The notes: generated from the letters alone by a model not told the origin. DNA of 64,000 bases from an uncultured Lachnospiraceae bacterium (GCA_947626915.1 CANQUA010000006.1:1-64000); one strand, 5' to 3'; counted from the stretch's first letter, positions 17,041 through 26,897 are shown. Translations and numbers: made by a program.

Positions 17041-17229
17041 CGTTATTTCTCCGTATTTCCCGGTCTTGGGCCGGTTTTTCCTGCCATTCCGGCATCCGGT
17101 CATGGCGCACAGAAAAGTTGCTTATGGGCGTAACTTGTCTCTGCTGAATTTGCGGACCTTCTGCAATTCTCCGGCCGCACATTCCGGCGGAGATTCATTC
17201 TGTAACGCCGAACCCGTTCCATGTACTTT

Positions 17230-18228
17230 CTATTCCCGGCCTGCCGCGCAGTCTTCCACTTTCACATAGACCGTCTGCTCCTGTCCGGCCGCGCCGCGGA
17301 AGCACCCCCGGTCGACGGAACAGTCGGCAAAATCCCGGCCGTGGGACACTTTGACGTATCGGTCGTCCACAATACAGTCGTGGGTCGGATCGTAAGCGGT
17401 CCACGCCCCGTCCTGCCACACTTCCGCCCACGCGTGGGTCGCTCCCTCGCCGACCACCATCCCCGCCGCGTAGCGGGCCGGAAAGCCTGCCATGCGGCAC
17501 AGCGTCACGTAAATATGGGCATAGTCCTGGCAGACTCCCCGGCCCAGCGCGAACGCCTCAGCCGCCGTCGTCCCCACATGGGTATGCCCCTGCGCATAGG
17601 CAAGCCGCCGGTACACCTCGTGCATCAGAAATTCCGGGAAACGCGTCCCGGCATGATCCGGAGACGGCAAACCGATTTCCTGCCTCCCGGTGTTTCCTTC
17701 TGCGGTGATTCCGGGACCTGATCCGCAGTATGGCGGTTTTCCGCGGTCCGCTTCGGGATACCCCATCGCACGGCAAAACAGTGCATAGCGTTCGCGGACG
17801 CGGTCCAGCCATTCCCGCATCGCCGCATCCGGTTTCGTCAGCCCGGACGGGTACCGGTAGAGGAACCATGGAGCCTGCCCGGCAGCAAGGCCATCCGGAC
17901 GATTTGCATCTTCATAGCCTGTATGCCCTGTGCCGCGGGCAGCCTGGGCCCGGAGTTCATGATCCGATGCTCCCCGCTCCACCCGCACCCTGGCGTTCAT
18001 CCGCACGCAGAGCGCGTCGTGCGGCGTCAGGATCTCGCCGCAGCACATCCGGCTGCCGAACCCGTCCGTCCTTTCGCGAACCGCGCACGCCGGCTCCAGA
18101 TGAAGCTCCAGCGCTTCCACCGTCTGCGCATCGTCTTCCATCGGCAGGCACCGGAACCGGAAATAGTGGTCTGTCACCGGTCCGTCAAACGCAAGCCGCA
18201 TCTCATACTGCACCTTCAAAATTCTCAA
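17230..18228 (-). CDS. Transglutaminase-like (cysteine protease fold) protein
   Basis: 332 aa. The N-terminal ~130 residues form the beta-rich domain usual for bacterial transglutaminase-like proteins. The C-terminal core carries the triad: Cys in GRGVCQDYAH, His in GATHAWAEVW and Asp in YDPTHD. Cytoplasmic, no signal peptide. Six bases after the alpha-E gene and last of the ATP-grasp/alpha-E/transglutaminase operon. Comparative genomics of such operons links the set to peptide synthesis and processing, with the transglutaminase acting as a peptidase or amidase. Substrate unknown. Confidence 0.9.
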   Translation of the reverse strand: MRILKVQYEMRLAFDGPVTDHYFRFRCLPMEDDAQTVEALELHLEPACAVRERTDGFGSRMCCGEILTPHDALCVRMNARVRVERGASDHELRAQAARGTGHTGYEDANRPDGLAAGQAPWFLYRYPSGLTKPDAAMREWLDRVRERYALFCRAMGYPEADRGKPPYCGSGPGITAEGNTGRQEIGLPSPDHAGTRFPEFLMHEVYRRLAYAQGHTHVGTTAAEAFALGRGVCQDYAHIYVTLCRMAGFPARYAAGMVVGEGATHAWAEVWQDGAWTAYDPTHDCIVDDRYVKVSHGRDFADCSVDRGCFRGAAGQEQTVYVKVEDCAAGRE

Positions 18229-18234
18229 GCTGTC

Positions 18235-18912
18235 TCACCTCAGAAAAAAATTCCACAGTGCGGACAGCGCTTCCCCGCGCCGCTCGGTCCACCACGGCCC
18301 CATGGCGAAGATCTCGTCCAGTTTCGCCTTGCAGACCGGGTCATAGGGCAGCCGCACCCTGCCCAGACGGTTCACAAATTTCGAATACTCCTTTTCGATC
18401 AAACGGAACGGATAGCCCAGGCGCAGATACAGATCCAGCCGCTCCAGGTACTTGCCGCATTTCATGATATTTCGGGCCTCCTCATCGTCTACCCGGTCGT
18501 CGGCGCAGCCCCAGAACGCGTGGATGTAGTCGATCACCTGCTGGAGATCGTAATGAGGCGCCGCGGACCCTGCCGCAGCCTCCAGATGGTCCAGCGCCAG
18601 CTGCAGATACGCCAGCGTATAGCTGCTGATCTCGTCCCGGATCACAATGCCGTTGTCGTAGGCACGTTCCAGATTGCTGCAGACGGAATTGGGATCCGTC
18701 CGGTCAAACAGATAGCGCCGGTTAAAATCTTCCCGGTCCCTGTAAATGTCCGGGATCGCCACCTTCTCACAGAAATCCTTATAAGCCTCCAGATCCACGT
18801 CAATCATCTGATCGTAGAAATCAAAAAACGTCACCAGCGTCGTAAACACCCGCTCCGTATACCGTCCGATCCAGAACAGATGGTCGGCCCTTTCTACCGA
18901 GATAATACCCAT
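18235..18912 (-). CDS. Alpha-E domain protein (DUF403)
   Basis: 225 aa, all-helical. It opens with MGIISVERADHLFWIGRYTERV, the hallmark of the alpha-E family, and contains repeated conserved acidic and arginine positions (DEISSYTLAYLQLALDHLEAA). The family always travels with a circularly permuted ATP-grasp ligase; its own activity is unknown. Its start overlaps the last 19 bases of the ATP-grasp gene, indicating coupled translation, and the transglutaminase gene follows after six bases. Confidence 0.92.
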   Translation of the reverse strand: MGIISVERADHLFWIGRYTERVFTTLVTFFDFYDQMIDVDLEAYKDFCEKVAIPDIYRDREDFNRRYLFDRTDPNSVCSNLERAYDNGIVIRDEISSYTLAYLQLALDHLEAAAGSAAPHYDLQQVIDYIHAFWGCADDRVDDEEARNIMKCGKYLERLDLYLRLGYPFRLIEKEYSKFVNRLGRVRLPYDPVCKAKLDEIFAMGPWWTERRGEALSALWNFFLR

Positions 18913-20210
18913 GTGTCCTTAAATCCTCCTCCCTGAGACGAATTGACCACAAACGAATCCGGGTTTCTGGAAAAGCGGGTCAGTCCGCTGGGCCATACCC
19001 GGGTCGTCTCTCCGGCCAGCACAAAGGCCCGCAGGTCGGCCTTCCTCGGGACCCGCGCCTCGCCTTCCACGATATCCAGATCCACGAAATCAACAACCTC
19101 CTGGGCGATGAAGCGCCTCGGTTCCCGGCGGACGGCCTCCGCCAGAGCCCCCAGCTCTTCACGGCTCAGATTGCTGCCGAATACGACGCCGTAACCCCCG
19201 GCCTCCGACACGTCTTTCACCACCAGACGGCTCAGATGCTCCAGGATGAACGTCCGGTCTTTCTCATAGAAGGCCAGATAGGTCGGCGCATTCCGGAGAA
19301 TGGGTTCCTCGCCCAGATAGTATTTTATCATATGCGGCACGAAATAGTAAATACCTTTGTCGTCGGCCACGCCGTTGCCGGGCGCGTTCAGGATCGCCAC
19401 ATTTCCGGCCGCGTAGACTTCCATGATCCCCGGCACGCCGATCAGCGACTCCGGCAGAAACGTCAGCGGGTCCAGATACTCATCGGAAATGCGCCGGTAC
19501 ACCGCCCCCACCTGCAGCTTCCGGCCCTCATACTGGCGGTAATACAGTTTGCCGCCCTCCGCCACCAGATCCTGGGGCATACAGAGAACCGATCCCGACC
19601 GCTCCGCCAGATAGGAATGTTCAAAAAAGGCCGCGTTGTAACGCCCCGGCGTCAGCACCACATGGATGCCGCCGGTGCTCACATACTCCATGGTCTCCCG
19701 GAGCATTGCGGCATACCCGCGGTTATCCTCCACATGGTTCCTGGCAAACGCCTCCGGAGCCGCCTGCCGGGTCAGGTCCCTGGCGATCATCGGATAGGAG
19801 GCCCCGGACGGGATCCGCAGATTGTCCTCCAGGACATACCAGTTCCCGTCTTTGCCCTGCACCAGGTCGATCCCGGAAATGTGGCTGCAGATGTGTTTCG
19901 GCGGCCGGATCCCCTCGCACTGGGGCAGATAGCCCTTGGAGGAATAAATGAAATCTGCCGGGATCACGCCGTCCTTTACGATCTTTTTGTCGGAATAAAT
20001 ATCCTCCAGGAAACAGTTCAGCGCCGTCACCCGCTGGGACAGTCCCCTGTCCAGATAATCAAACTCCCTGCGCGGGATCACCCTGGGAATCGGATCGAAC
20101 GGAAACAGCTGTTCATGGAACTCATGATTTTTATAGATACCGAATTTCACCCCATAACGGGCCAGGAGACGATTGATCGACTCCTTATGGTCCACTAAAT
20201 CCAATAGCAT
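18894..20210 (-). CDS. Circularly permuted ATP-grasp ligase
   Basis: Started at ATG 20210 (MLLDLVDHKESINRLLARYG), where AAAGGA sits about eleven bases upstream; the ATG twelve bases earlier falls directly on that SD and is less likely. 438 aa. Characteristic segments are GIDLVQGKDGNWYVLEDNLR, SGASYPMIARD, FEHSYLAERSGSVLCMPQDL, VAILNAPGNGVADDKGIYYF and SRNPDSFVVNSSQGGGFKDTW. Such ligases probably form a peptide-like amide bond using ATP. First gene of a three-gene operon behind a strong promoter. Confidence 0.9.
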   Translation of the reverse strand: MLLDLVDHKESINRLLARYGVKFGIYKNHEFHEQLFPFDPIPRVIPRREFDYLDRGLSQRVTALNCFLEDIYSDKKIVKDGVIPADFIYSSKGYLPQCEGIRPPKHICSHISGIDLVQGKDGNWYVLEDNLRIPSGASYPMIARDLTRQAAPEAFARNHVEDNRGYAAMLRETMEYVSTGGIHVVLTPGRYNAAFFEHSYLAERSGSVLCMPQDLVAEGGKLYYRQYEGRKLQVGAVYRRISDEYLDPLTFLPESLIGVPGIMEVYAAGNVAILNAPGNGVADDKGIYYFVPHMIKYYLGEEPILRNAPTYLAFYEKDRTFILEHLSRLVVKDVSEAGGYGVVFGSNLSREELGALAEAVRREPRRFIAQEVVDFVDLDIVEGEARVPRKADLRAFVLAGETTRVWPSGLTRFSRNPDSFVVNSSQGGGFKDTWVLSR

Positions 20211-20316
20211 CTTGCGCAACATCCTTTCGTGGAAATGTCGTACCGGGCCCGATCGCCGCGGGTTCCCGATAAAAAGCAAAAGACACCCCTCGCGGAGCGC
20301 CTTTACTTCCTTTTTG

Positions 20317-20345
20317 ACTATACATGAATACCACGGTTTTGTCAA
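20317..20345 (-). promoter_or_regulatory. Promoter of the ATP-grasp operon
   Basis: TTGACA (20340-20345), 17-base spacer, TATAGT (20317-20322), leaving a leader of about 100 nt before ATG 20210. Confidence 0.85.
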
Positions 20346-20372
20346 TCCCCAACCGGGAAAGCGGGTGCCTCT

Positions 20373-20624
20373 TTACGCGCTCTGCCCGACGGTTTCCGCG
20401 CCGGACGCGCCGATCATGTCCTTCAGCTGGTCCACCGACAGGTTTTTCTCCTTCATCAGCCGGGTCACCTCGCGGATCCGTTCGTTTTCGATCTCTTCGA
20501 TCAGAGACTGGCGCTTTTCCTCCATGGCGCTCAGGGCCGCCGTATACTGGGCAATGGTCTCCGCCGTCTTTTTCAGTTCGTCTTCCAGTTTCTCTTTTCT
20601 GGTTCGTCTATGCCTGCGTTCCAT
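20373..20624 (-). CDS. Small coiled-coil protein, 83 aa (DUF4315-like)
   Basis: Start at ATG 20624 (MERRHRRTRKEKLEDELKKT), backed by AGGAGGG. A basic head is followed by one long coiled coil (KTAETIAQYTAALSAMEEKRQSL) and a short helix (LMKEKNLSVDQLKDMIGA). The design resembles DUF4315-type small proteins found on clostridial conjugative elements and chromosomes, but no element genes are nearby. A TATAAT at 20675-20680 lies upstream. Monocistronic; function unknown. Confidence 0.7.
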   Translation of the reverse strand: MERRHRRTRKEKLEDELKKTAETIAQYTAALSAMEEKRQSLIEEIENERIREVTRLMKEKNLSVDQLKDMIGASGAETVGQSA

Positions 20625-20822
20625 AATAAATCCCTCCTGTGATCTTATGGCTTTATGATTGTCCATTTATTGCCATTATATGCAGGCATTTCCGCAATTA
20701 TCACCGATCCGGCCGCAAATCGGCCGGGAAAATGCAAAAACCAAAGCGTAGGTGCGGCATTTCCTTTTCCGGAAGCACCGCAGAATCCTGCCGGGCGGCA
20801 GAAACCGATGCGGTCCCGGCCC

Positions 20823-21794
20823 CTATACCCGCTCCCGGATCAATTTTTCAAACGCCTGCAGATCCTCCGCCTCGTTGATCTCGTTTCGGAGGGCCGCCGA
20901 ATGGGGAAGGCCCGCCGTGTACCAGGCCACGTGCTTGCGCAGCTCCCGCACGGCCAGGTATTCTCCTTTGTCCAGGGCCAGCAGCCGCCCGTGCCGCAGG
21001 ATCATTTCCCGCAGCTCGTCCCGCCCCGGCGGCGGAAGCAGTTCCCCCGTCCTGAGATAATGGAGGGTCCTCCGGAAGATCCAGGGATTGCCCCTGGCTC
21101 CGCGGGCGATCATCAGGCCGTCGCAGCCGGTCTCGTCCAGCATCCGCTTCGCGTCCTCCGGCGTGAAAATGTCCCCGTTTCCGATGACGGGGATCCTCAC
21201 GGCCTCTTTGACCCGCCTGATCACATCCCAGTCCGCGGCGCCGGAGTAGAACTGCTGCCTCGTCCGCCCGTGGACCGCCACGGCGGCCGCCCCGCAGGCC
21301 TCCGCCATTTTCGCGAACGCAACGGCGTCGCCGCAGGTTTCGTCGAAGGCCTTCCGGAATTTCACCGTCACCGGCTTTTTCAGCTTCCGGACCAGCGTTT
21401 TCAGGATCGCCTCCGCCCGCTTCGGGTCCTTCATCAGGGCCGAACCCTCCCCGTTGTTCACGATCTTCGGCACCGGGCAGCCCATGTTGACGTCGATCCA
21501 CGCGTAAGGGCCCGCCTCCAGGCGCTCCGCCATGCTGCCGATGATCTCCGGGTCGGACCCAAACAGCTGCAGGGCCACGCACGCTTCCCCGCCGCCGACC
21601 CGCAGAAGCTCCTCCGTGTTCCGGCTCCCATAAAAAACGGCCTTGGCGCTGACCATTTCCGTGTACGCCGCGCCGCAGCCCTGTTCCTCGCAAAGCCCGC
21701 GAAACACCAGATCCGTCACTCCCGCCATGGGCCCCAGTATCAGATTGTTTTTCAGCGTCACCCCGCCGATCGTTAGCCGCAGATCCCGCTCCAT
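20823..21794 (-). CDS. dusB: tRNA-dihydrouridine synthase (DusB type)
   Basis: FMN-dependent reduction of uridines in the tRNA D-loop. 323 aa. FMN-barrel signatures are LILGPMAGVTDLVFR, EMVSAKAVFYG, DVNMGCPVPKIV with the active-site Cys, the VKFRKAF segment, VHGRTRQQFYSG and IGNGDIFTPEDA. The C-terminal helical domain is short but complete. It is the last of the dnaE-pfkA-DUF-dusB run, three bases after the small upstream gene. Confidence 0.92.
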   Translation of the reverse strand: MERDLRLTIGGVTLKNNLILGPMAGVTDLVFRGLCEEQGCGAAYTEMVSAKAVFYGSRNTEELLRVGGGEACVALQLFGSDPEIIGSMAERLEAGPYAWIDVNMGCPVPKIVNNGEGSALMKDPKRAEAILKTLVRKLKKPVTVKFRKAFDETCGDAVAFAKMAEACGAAAVAVHGRTRQQFYSGAADWDVIRRVKEAVRIPVIGNGDIFTPEDAKRMLDETGCDGLMIARGARGNPWIFRRTLHYLRTGELLPPPGRDELREMILRHGRLLALDKGEYLAVRELRKHVAWYTAGLPHSAALRNEINEAEDLQAFEKLIRERV

Positions 21795-21797
21795 CTC

Positions 21798-22142
21798 TCA
21801 CCGTCCTGTTTTGTCCGCATCCAGTCCTTCTCCCAGGAAAAACACCCGGTAGTAAATCTCCAGGCTCTCCAGAAGCTCCCGTTTCTCCTGCTGGTACTGC
21901 CGGATCTTCAGCCCGCTCCCGATCTCGTCAAAATCGAAATCGTTCTCGGCCGCCATTACCTGAAACTGCAGAGCCCCCGCCTCGTTAAACTCCAGCGTCA
22001 GCACGCCGCCCACGTCCTCCGTGAACAGCACGCACAGGATCTGCAGCTCCTCCTTGACCGGCTCCGGCAGGCCGTCAAACTGCCGGTTAAAATAATATTT
22101 CTCTTCATAGGCGCTGGCTCCGCACAAGACCACATTCTCCAC
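21798..22142 (-). CDS. Conserved Lachnospiraceae protein of unknown function (DUF6145-like)
   Basis: The track begins at a GTG overlapping the pfkA stop (22265), but a GTG at 22142 has a much better ribosome site (GGAGG, eight bases). It begins VENVVLCGASAYEEKYYFN, where homologues appear to start; the upstream residues are Gly/Pro/Ala-rich and look non-coding. That gives 114 aa. Conserved patches are EELQILCVLFTEDVGG and EIYYRVFFLGEGLD. The soluble alpha/beta protein is habitually next to dusB in this group. The family name is from memory. Confidence 0.7.
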   Translation of the reverse strand: MENVVLCGASAYEEKYYFNRQFDGLPEPVKEELQILCVLFTEDVGGVLTLEFNEAGALQFQVMAAENDFDFDEIGSGLKIRQYQQEKRELLESLEIYYRVFFLGEGLDADKTGR

Positions 22143-22261
22143 TGCTCGTTCCTCCGATCCCCGGCTTACCGGGTTTTTACCGAAAACAGGGGCCGGTCCC
22201 TGCGCCTCATCGGCAGCAGTCTCCGCCGGCCCCTGTCCTGATTTCCTGTCCTTCCTGCCCG

Positions 22262-23236
22262 TCACCGTGTCAGCAGCTTGCTGATCTGATACTGATCCTC
22301 CGGCAGCGATTTCTGCATCGCCAGGGCTTCCTGGATATCAAAGTCCGTGTAGTCGCCGTTTTTGTAGGCGATCACCCGGTTGCTGGCCCCGTTCGCCAGA
22401 AGCTCCACGGCCTTCGCGCCCATGATCGAGGCGTATACGCGGTCCTTGCAGGTCGGTCCGCCGCCGCGCTGCATGTAGCCTAGGATCGTGGCCCGGGTCT
22501 CGATGCCCGTAGCGGCCTCGATCCGCCTCGCCATGGAGGTGGAATGTCCGATGCCCTCGGCGTTGATCACAATATGGTGGCGCTTGCCGATCTTGCGGCT
22601 CTCGATGATGTGATTGATCAGAGCCTGCTCGTTGCCGTCGTATTTCTCCGGAAGCAGGATGTCCTCGGCGCCGTTGGCGATGCCGCACCACAGCGCGATG
22701 TAGCCGGCGTGGCGGCCCATGACCTCAATGATGCTGCAGCGCTCGTGGGATGTGGACGTATCCCGGACCTTGTCGATGGCCTCCATGGCCGTGTTTACCG
22801 CCGTGTCGAAGCCGATGGTGTAGTCCGTGCAGGCGATGTCCAGGTCGATGGTCCCGGGCACGCCGATGGTGTTGATGCCCAGCGCCGACAGCTTGCCCGC
22901 GCCCCGGTAGGAACCGTCGCCGCCGATGACCACGATGCCGTCGATCCCGTGCTTCCGGCAGATCTCCGCGCCCTTGCGCTGGCCCTCCGGCGTCATGAAC
23001 TCCATGCACCTGGCCGTATAAAGGATCGTTCCGCCCCGGTTGATGATCTCTGAAACGGATTTGGTGTGCATGTCTATGATCTCTTCCTGCAGGAGCCCGG
23101 CATATCCCCTCATAATGCCTTTTACCTTCAGACCGCGGTTAATCGCGGTACGCACCACGGCGCGAATCGCGGCGTTCATGCCGGGAGCGTCGCCCCCGCT
23201 GGTCAGTACGCCGATCGTTTTCACTGTTTTAGCCAT
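22262..23236 (-). CDS. pfkA: ATP-dependent 6-phosphofructokinase
   Basis: Commits fructose-6-phosphate to glycolysis. Start at ATG 23236 (MAKTVKTIGVLTSGGDAPGM), with GGGAGG upstream; 324 aa. Present: ATP-binding GGDAPGMNAAIRAVV and GGDGSYRGA (Gly at the position that favours ATP over PPi), catalytic GTIDLDI with both aspartates, MGRHAGYIAL and GYMQRGGGPT. The usual GTIDND has Leu for Asn, as in other clostridial PfkA. It follows dnaE by about 50 bases. Confidence 0.96.
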   Translation of the reverse strand: MAKTVKTIGVLTSGGDAPGMNAAIRAVVRTAINRGLKVKGIMRGYAGLLQEEIIDMHTKSVSEIINRGGTILYTARCMEFMTPEGQRKGAEICRKHGIDGIVVIGGDGSYRGAGKLSALGINTIGVPGTIDLDIACTDYTIGFDTAVNTAMEAIDKVRDTSTSHERCSIIEVMGRHAGYIALWCGIANGAEDILLPEKYDGNEQALINHIIESRKIGKRHHIVINAEGIGHSTSMARRIEAATGIETRATILGYMQRGGGPTCKDRVYASIMGAKAVELLANGASNRVIAYKNGDYTDFDIQEALAMQKSLPEDQYQISKLLTR

Positions 23237-23284
23237 ATCCTTACCTCCCGTCAAGAGTTAATGATAAATTGATTATCCCTTATT

Positions 23285-26200
23285 TTAATTCATTTTACCC
23301 AGACTTTCAATGGTTTTTTGCACCGCTTTGACATTTTTTTCACCCAGGACCCGGTAAAGCTGCTCCAGAAGTTCCGGATCGCAGGAAACGTTCAGATTGG
23401 GAGGCAGCACCTTCCTGGCCCGCTCTTTCGCCAGATAGATCGTGACGCCGTCGTTTCCGTCGGACTGCTTCAGGATCTCCATGACCTCTCCGATTCTGGC
23501 GTCATAGTCCTGCTTGTCCGCAAACTGCAGCCAGAGCTGGCTGGGCAGGCTGGAAAAGGGGATCACCCGCTCGCAGATCAGCTTCCCTTTGGGTTCGTCG
23601 CCGATGGAAGCCCGCCCCTGGAAGAACACCTTGGCGTCGTCCGTCAGCACATCCCGGTATTTCTCGTAATCCTTCGGGAACACGACCACCTCCACACTGC
23701 CCAGCAGATCCTCCACCGTCACGAAGGCCATGTTCTGGCCGCTCTTCGTGATCTTGACGGTTTTGCCGACGATCATGCCGCCGATGGTCTCCCGGGCGCC
23801 GTCCTGAACGTAGGCTTCCCCCGTCTCCTCAGCCACCAGGAAAGCCGAGGAGTCGGCGGTCACATTGTCATGCCAGGTCTTCTCGTAGGCGTCCAGCGGA
23901 TGGCCGCTGATATAGATGCCGAGCATCTCTTTCTCGAAGGCCAGCATCACGTCCTTCGAATATTCCTCCACCTGCGGGAACGTGATCCGGAAGTCGCCTT
24001 TCGTGTCCTCGTCCACGAAATCAAACAGGCTCATCTGACCGGACAGGGAATTCTTTTTCTCTTTGTTTTTCTGATCCAGCATGTCCAGGGCCACCATAAA
24101 TTTCTGGTGGCGGTTGCCGGGCAGGGAATCCAGCGCGCCGGACTTGATGAAGCTCTCCAGCGTCTTTTTATTGACCTCCCGGTTGGAGGTGCGTTCCACA
24201 AAATCATCCATGCTGCGAAACGGCCCGTTGGCCCGGCGCTCCGCCACAATGGCGTCCACGACGGAGCGGCCGATGCTTTTGATGGCCGCCAGCCCATAGC
24301 GGATGGAATCCCCCGACACCGTGAAGCCGCCCTCTCCCTCGTTGATATCCGGCGGCAGGATCCGGATCCCCATCTGGCGGCAGGTCAGGACATATTCCGA
24401 TACCTTGGACGTATTCTCCATCACCGACGTCATCAGGGCCGCGAAAAATTCTCTCGGGTAATAATATTTCAGGTAGGCCGTCCGGTAAGCCACCACCGCA
24501 TAGCAGGCCGCGTGGGATTTGTTGAACGCGTACCTGGCAAAATCCGTCATTTCGTCGAAGATCCGATTGGCCGTCTGCTCGTCGATCCCGTTGCGGATGC
24601 AGCCCTTCACGCCTTCCTCGTCGTTTCCGTAGACGAAATTCTGACGCTCTTTCGCCATGACCGACTCTTTCTTTTTGGACATGGCGCGGCGCACCAGGTC
24701 GCTGCGGCCCATGGTATAGCCGGCCAGGTCCCGGACGATCTGCATGACCTGCTCCTGGTAAACGATGCAGCCGTAGGTCTCCCGCAGGATCGGCTCCAGC
24801 TGCGGACAGTCGTAGGTCACGGAGGCCCGGTCGTTTTTCCCTTTCAGGTACTTGGGGATGAAATCCATGGGGCCCGGACGGTAAAGGGCGATGCCGGCTA
24901 TGATGTCCTCCAGGGTCTCCGGCTTCAGCTCCTTCATAAAGCCTTTCATGCCGCCGCTCTCCAGCTGGAAGATGCCGTCGTCCCGGCCGCTTCCGATCAG
25001 CCCCATCACCGCTTTGTCATTGTAATCGATCCGGCCAAGATCCAGCCGGATCCCGTGGTTTTTCTCAATCTGCGCCACCGCGTCCTGGATCACGGTCAGG
25101 GTGCGCAGGCCCAGGAAATCCATTTTCAGAAGTCCCAGCTCCTCCAGAGTCGTCATCGTAAACTGGGTCGTCAGCGTACCGTCGGCCGCCCTGGACAGGG
25201 GAACGTAATTATCGACTGAGGTGCGGCTGATCACCACGCCGGCCGCGTGCATCGAAGAATGTCTGGGCAGCCCTTCCAGGCGCATGGACATGTCGATCAG
25301 GTATCGGACCTGCTCGTCCTCCTGGTAGGCTTTCCGCAGGTCTGGGCTGGTTTTCAGGGCCTTTTCCAGCGTGATCCCCAGATCCCGCGGAACCATCTTG
25401 GCGATGGCATCGCATTTCGTGTAGGGGATATCCAGGACGCGGCCCACGTCGCGGATCACGCCCCTGGCCGCCAGCGTACCGAAGGTTATGATCTGCACCA
25501 CCTGGTCTTTCCCGTATTTGCGGACCACGTAATCGATCACCTCCTGCCGCCGTTCGTAGCAGAAGTCGATGTCGATATCCGGCATGGACACGCGTTCCGG
25601 GTTCAGGAACCGCTCGAACAGCAGGTTATAGCGGATCGGATCGATATCCGTGATCTCCAGGCAGTAGGACACGATGGAACCCGCAGCGGAACCGCGGCCG
25701 GGGCCGACGCTGATGCCGTTCGTTTTCGCGTAATGGATGAAGTCCCAGACGATCAGGAAATAGTCCACATAGCCCATATTCCGGATCACGCCCAGCTCGT
25801 AGCGGAGCCGCTCCCACAGCGCCTCGTCCCCCTGGGGATACCGCTTCCGCATCCCCTCCTCGCAGAGATGGTTCAGGTAGCTCCAGGAATCGTAGCCCTC
25901 GGGCACGTCGAATTTCGGCAGCTTGGTGACGCCGAACTCGATCTCCACGCTGCAGCGGTCGGCAATCTCGTGGGTATGGTCCAGCGCCTCCGGCGCATAG
26001 GGGAACAGAGCCCGCATCTCTTCTTCCGATTTGCAGTAATATTGTCCCCCCTCGTAGCGCATCCGGTTCTCATCGGTCACCTTTTTGTTGGTCTGGATGC
26101 AGAGGAGGATGTCGTGGGCGGCCGCGTCCTCGGCGTAGATATAATGGATGTCGTTGGTCGCCACCAGCGGCACGCCGATCTCCCGGCTCAGCTTCATAAG

Positions 26201-26767
26201 CGCCTGGTTCACGGTCTTCTGGGCGGGGATCCCGTGATCCTGCAGCTCCAGGAAGAAATTGCCCTCCCCGAAGATATCCAGGTAGCGCAGCGCCGCCTCC
26301 CTCCCCTGGTCGTAAAGCCCTCTCTCCAGAAATCTCTGGACCTCGCCCGCCAGACAGGCGCTCAGGCAAATGATCCCCTCATGGTACTGGCGCAGCACTT
26401 CGTAATCCACCCGCGGCTTGTAGTAAAATCCGTCCACATACCCTTTGGACACGATCTTCATCAGGTTCTGATACCCTTCGTTGTTCTCCGCCAGCAAGAC
26501 CAGATGGTAATAGCGGTCCTCGCCGCGCACCGTCTCCCGGTCGAAACGGGAACCGGGGGCCACGTAGACCTCGCAGCCCAGGATCGGCTTGATCCCCGCC
26601 GCCTTCGCCGCCTTGTAAAAATCGATCACGCCGTACATCGCCCCGTGGTCCGTGATCGCCATACTGTCCATCCCCAGCTCTTTGGCCCGGCTGACCAGCT
26701 CGCCGATCTTGCTGGAACCGTCCAGGAGGCTGTACTCCGTATGCACATGCAGATGTGTAAACGCCAT
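23285..26767 (-). CDS. dnaE: DNA polymerase III subunit alpha, DnaE type
   Basis: 1160 aa, single ORF. The PHP domain opens with FTHLHVHTEYSLLDGSSKI and DHGAMYGVIDFY. The palm has GPGRGSAAGSIVSY, the catalytic PDIDIDFCYE, FGTLAARGVIRDVGR and HAAGVVIS. The helix-hairpin-helix and OB-fold C-terminal region (GGMIVGKTVKITKSGQNMAFVTVED) is complete. In Firmicutes with PolC this is the second replicase. SD is a run of G/A-rich bases before ATG 26767. Preceded by a 326-bp gap with a GC-rich tandem repeat and a hairpin. Confidence 0.97.
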   Translation of the reverse strand: MAFTHLHVHTEYSLLDGSSKIGELVSRAKELGMDSMAITDHGAMYGVIDFYKAAKAAGIKPILGCEVYVAPGSRFDRETVRGEDRYYHLVLLAENNEGYQNLMKIVSKGYVDGFYYKPRVDYEVLRQYHEGIICLSACLAGEVQRFLERGLYDQGREAALRYLDIFGEGNFFLELQDHGIPAQKTVNQALMKLSREIGVPLVATNDIHYIYAEDAAAHDILLCIQTNKKVTDENRMRYEGGQYYCKSEEEMRALFPYAPEALDHTHEIADRCSVEIEFGVTKLPKFDVPEGYDSWSYLNHLCEEGMRKRYPQGDEALWERLRYELGVIRNMGYVDYFLIVWDFIHYAKTNGISVGPGRGSAAGSIVSYCLEITDIDPIRYNLLFERFLNPERVSMPDIDIDFCYERRQEVIDYVVRKYGKDQVVQIITFGTLAARGVIRDVGRVLDIPYTKCDAIAKMVPRDLGITLEKALKTSPDLRKAYQEDEQVRYLIDMSMRLEGLPRHSSMHAAGVVISRTSVDNYVPLSRAADGTLTTQFTMTTLEELGLLKMDFLGLRTLTVIQDAVAQIEKNHGIRLDLGRIDYNDKAVMGLIGSGRDDGIFQLESGGMKGFMKELKPETLEDIIAGIALYRPGPMDFIPKYLKGKNDRASVTYDCPQLEPILRETYGCIVYQEQVMQIVRDLAGYTMGRSDLVRRAMSKKKESVMAKERQNFVYGNDEEGVKGCIRNGIDEQTANRIFDEMTDFARYAFNKSHAACYAVVAYRTAYLKYYYPREFFAALMTSVMENTSKVSEYVLTCRQMGIRILPPDINEGEGGFTVSGDSIRYGLAAIKSIGRSVVDAIVAERRANGPFRSMDDFVERTSNREVNKKTLESFIKSGALDSLPGNRHQKFMVALDMLDQKNKEKKNSLSGQMSLFDFVDEDTKGDFRITFPQVEEYSKDVMLAFEKEMLGIYISGHPLDAYEKTWHDNVTADSSAFLVAEETGEAYVQDGARETIGGMIVGKTVKITKSGQNMAFVTVEDLLGSVEVVVFPKDYEKYRDVLTDDAKVFFQGRASIGDEPKGKLICERVIPFSSLPSQLWLQFADKQDYDARIGEVMEILKQSDGNDGVTIYLAKERARKVLPPNLNVSCDPELLEQLYRVLGEKNVKAVQKTIESLGKMN

Positions 26768-26897
26768 GCCGTCCTCCCCCTTTTATCTTCTCGTAAAATC
26801 CGATTCTCTGAATGGACCCGAAAACGTCCGTGCCAAAGACCGCAGGCCGTTTCCGGCGGCGCCCGGCCGGTCTGCGGGAAAGCGTCCTGCTGACCCC

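Noticed and set aside
20709-20727. CCGGCCG-CAAAT-CGGCCGG hairpin as dusB terminator
   Set aside because: Good stem but no T-run on the minus strand; too weak to call.
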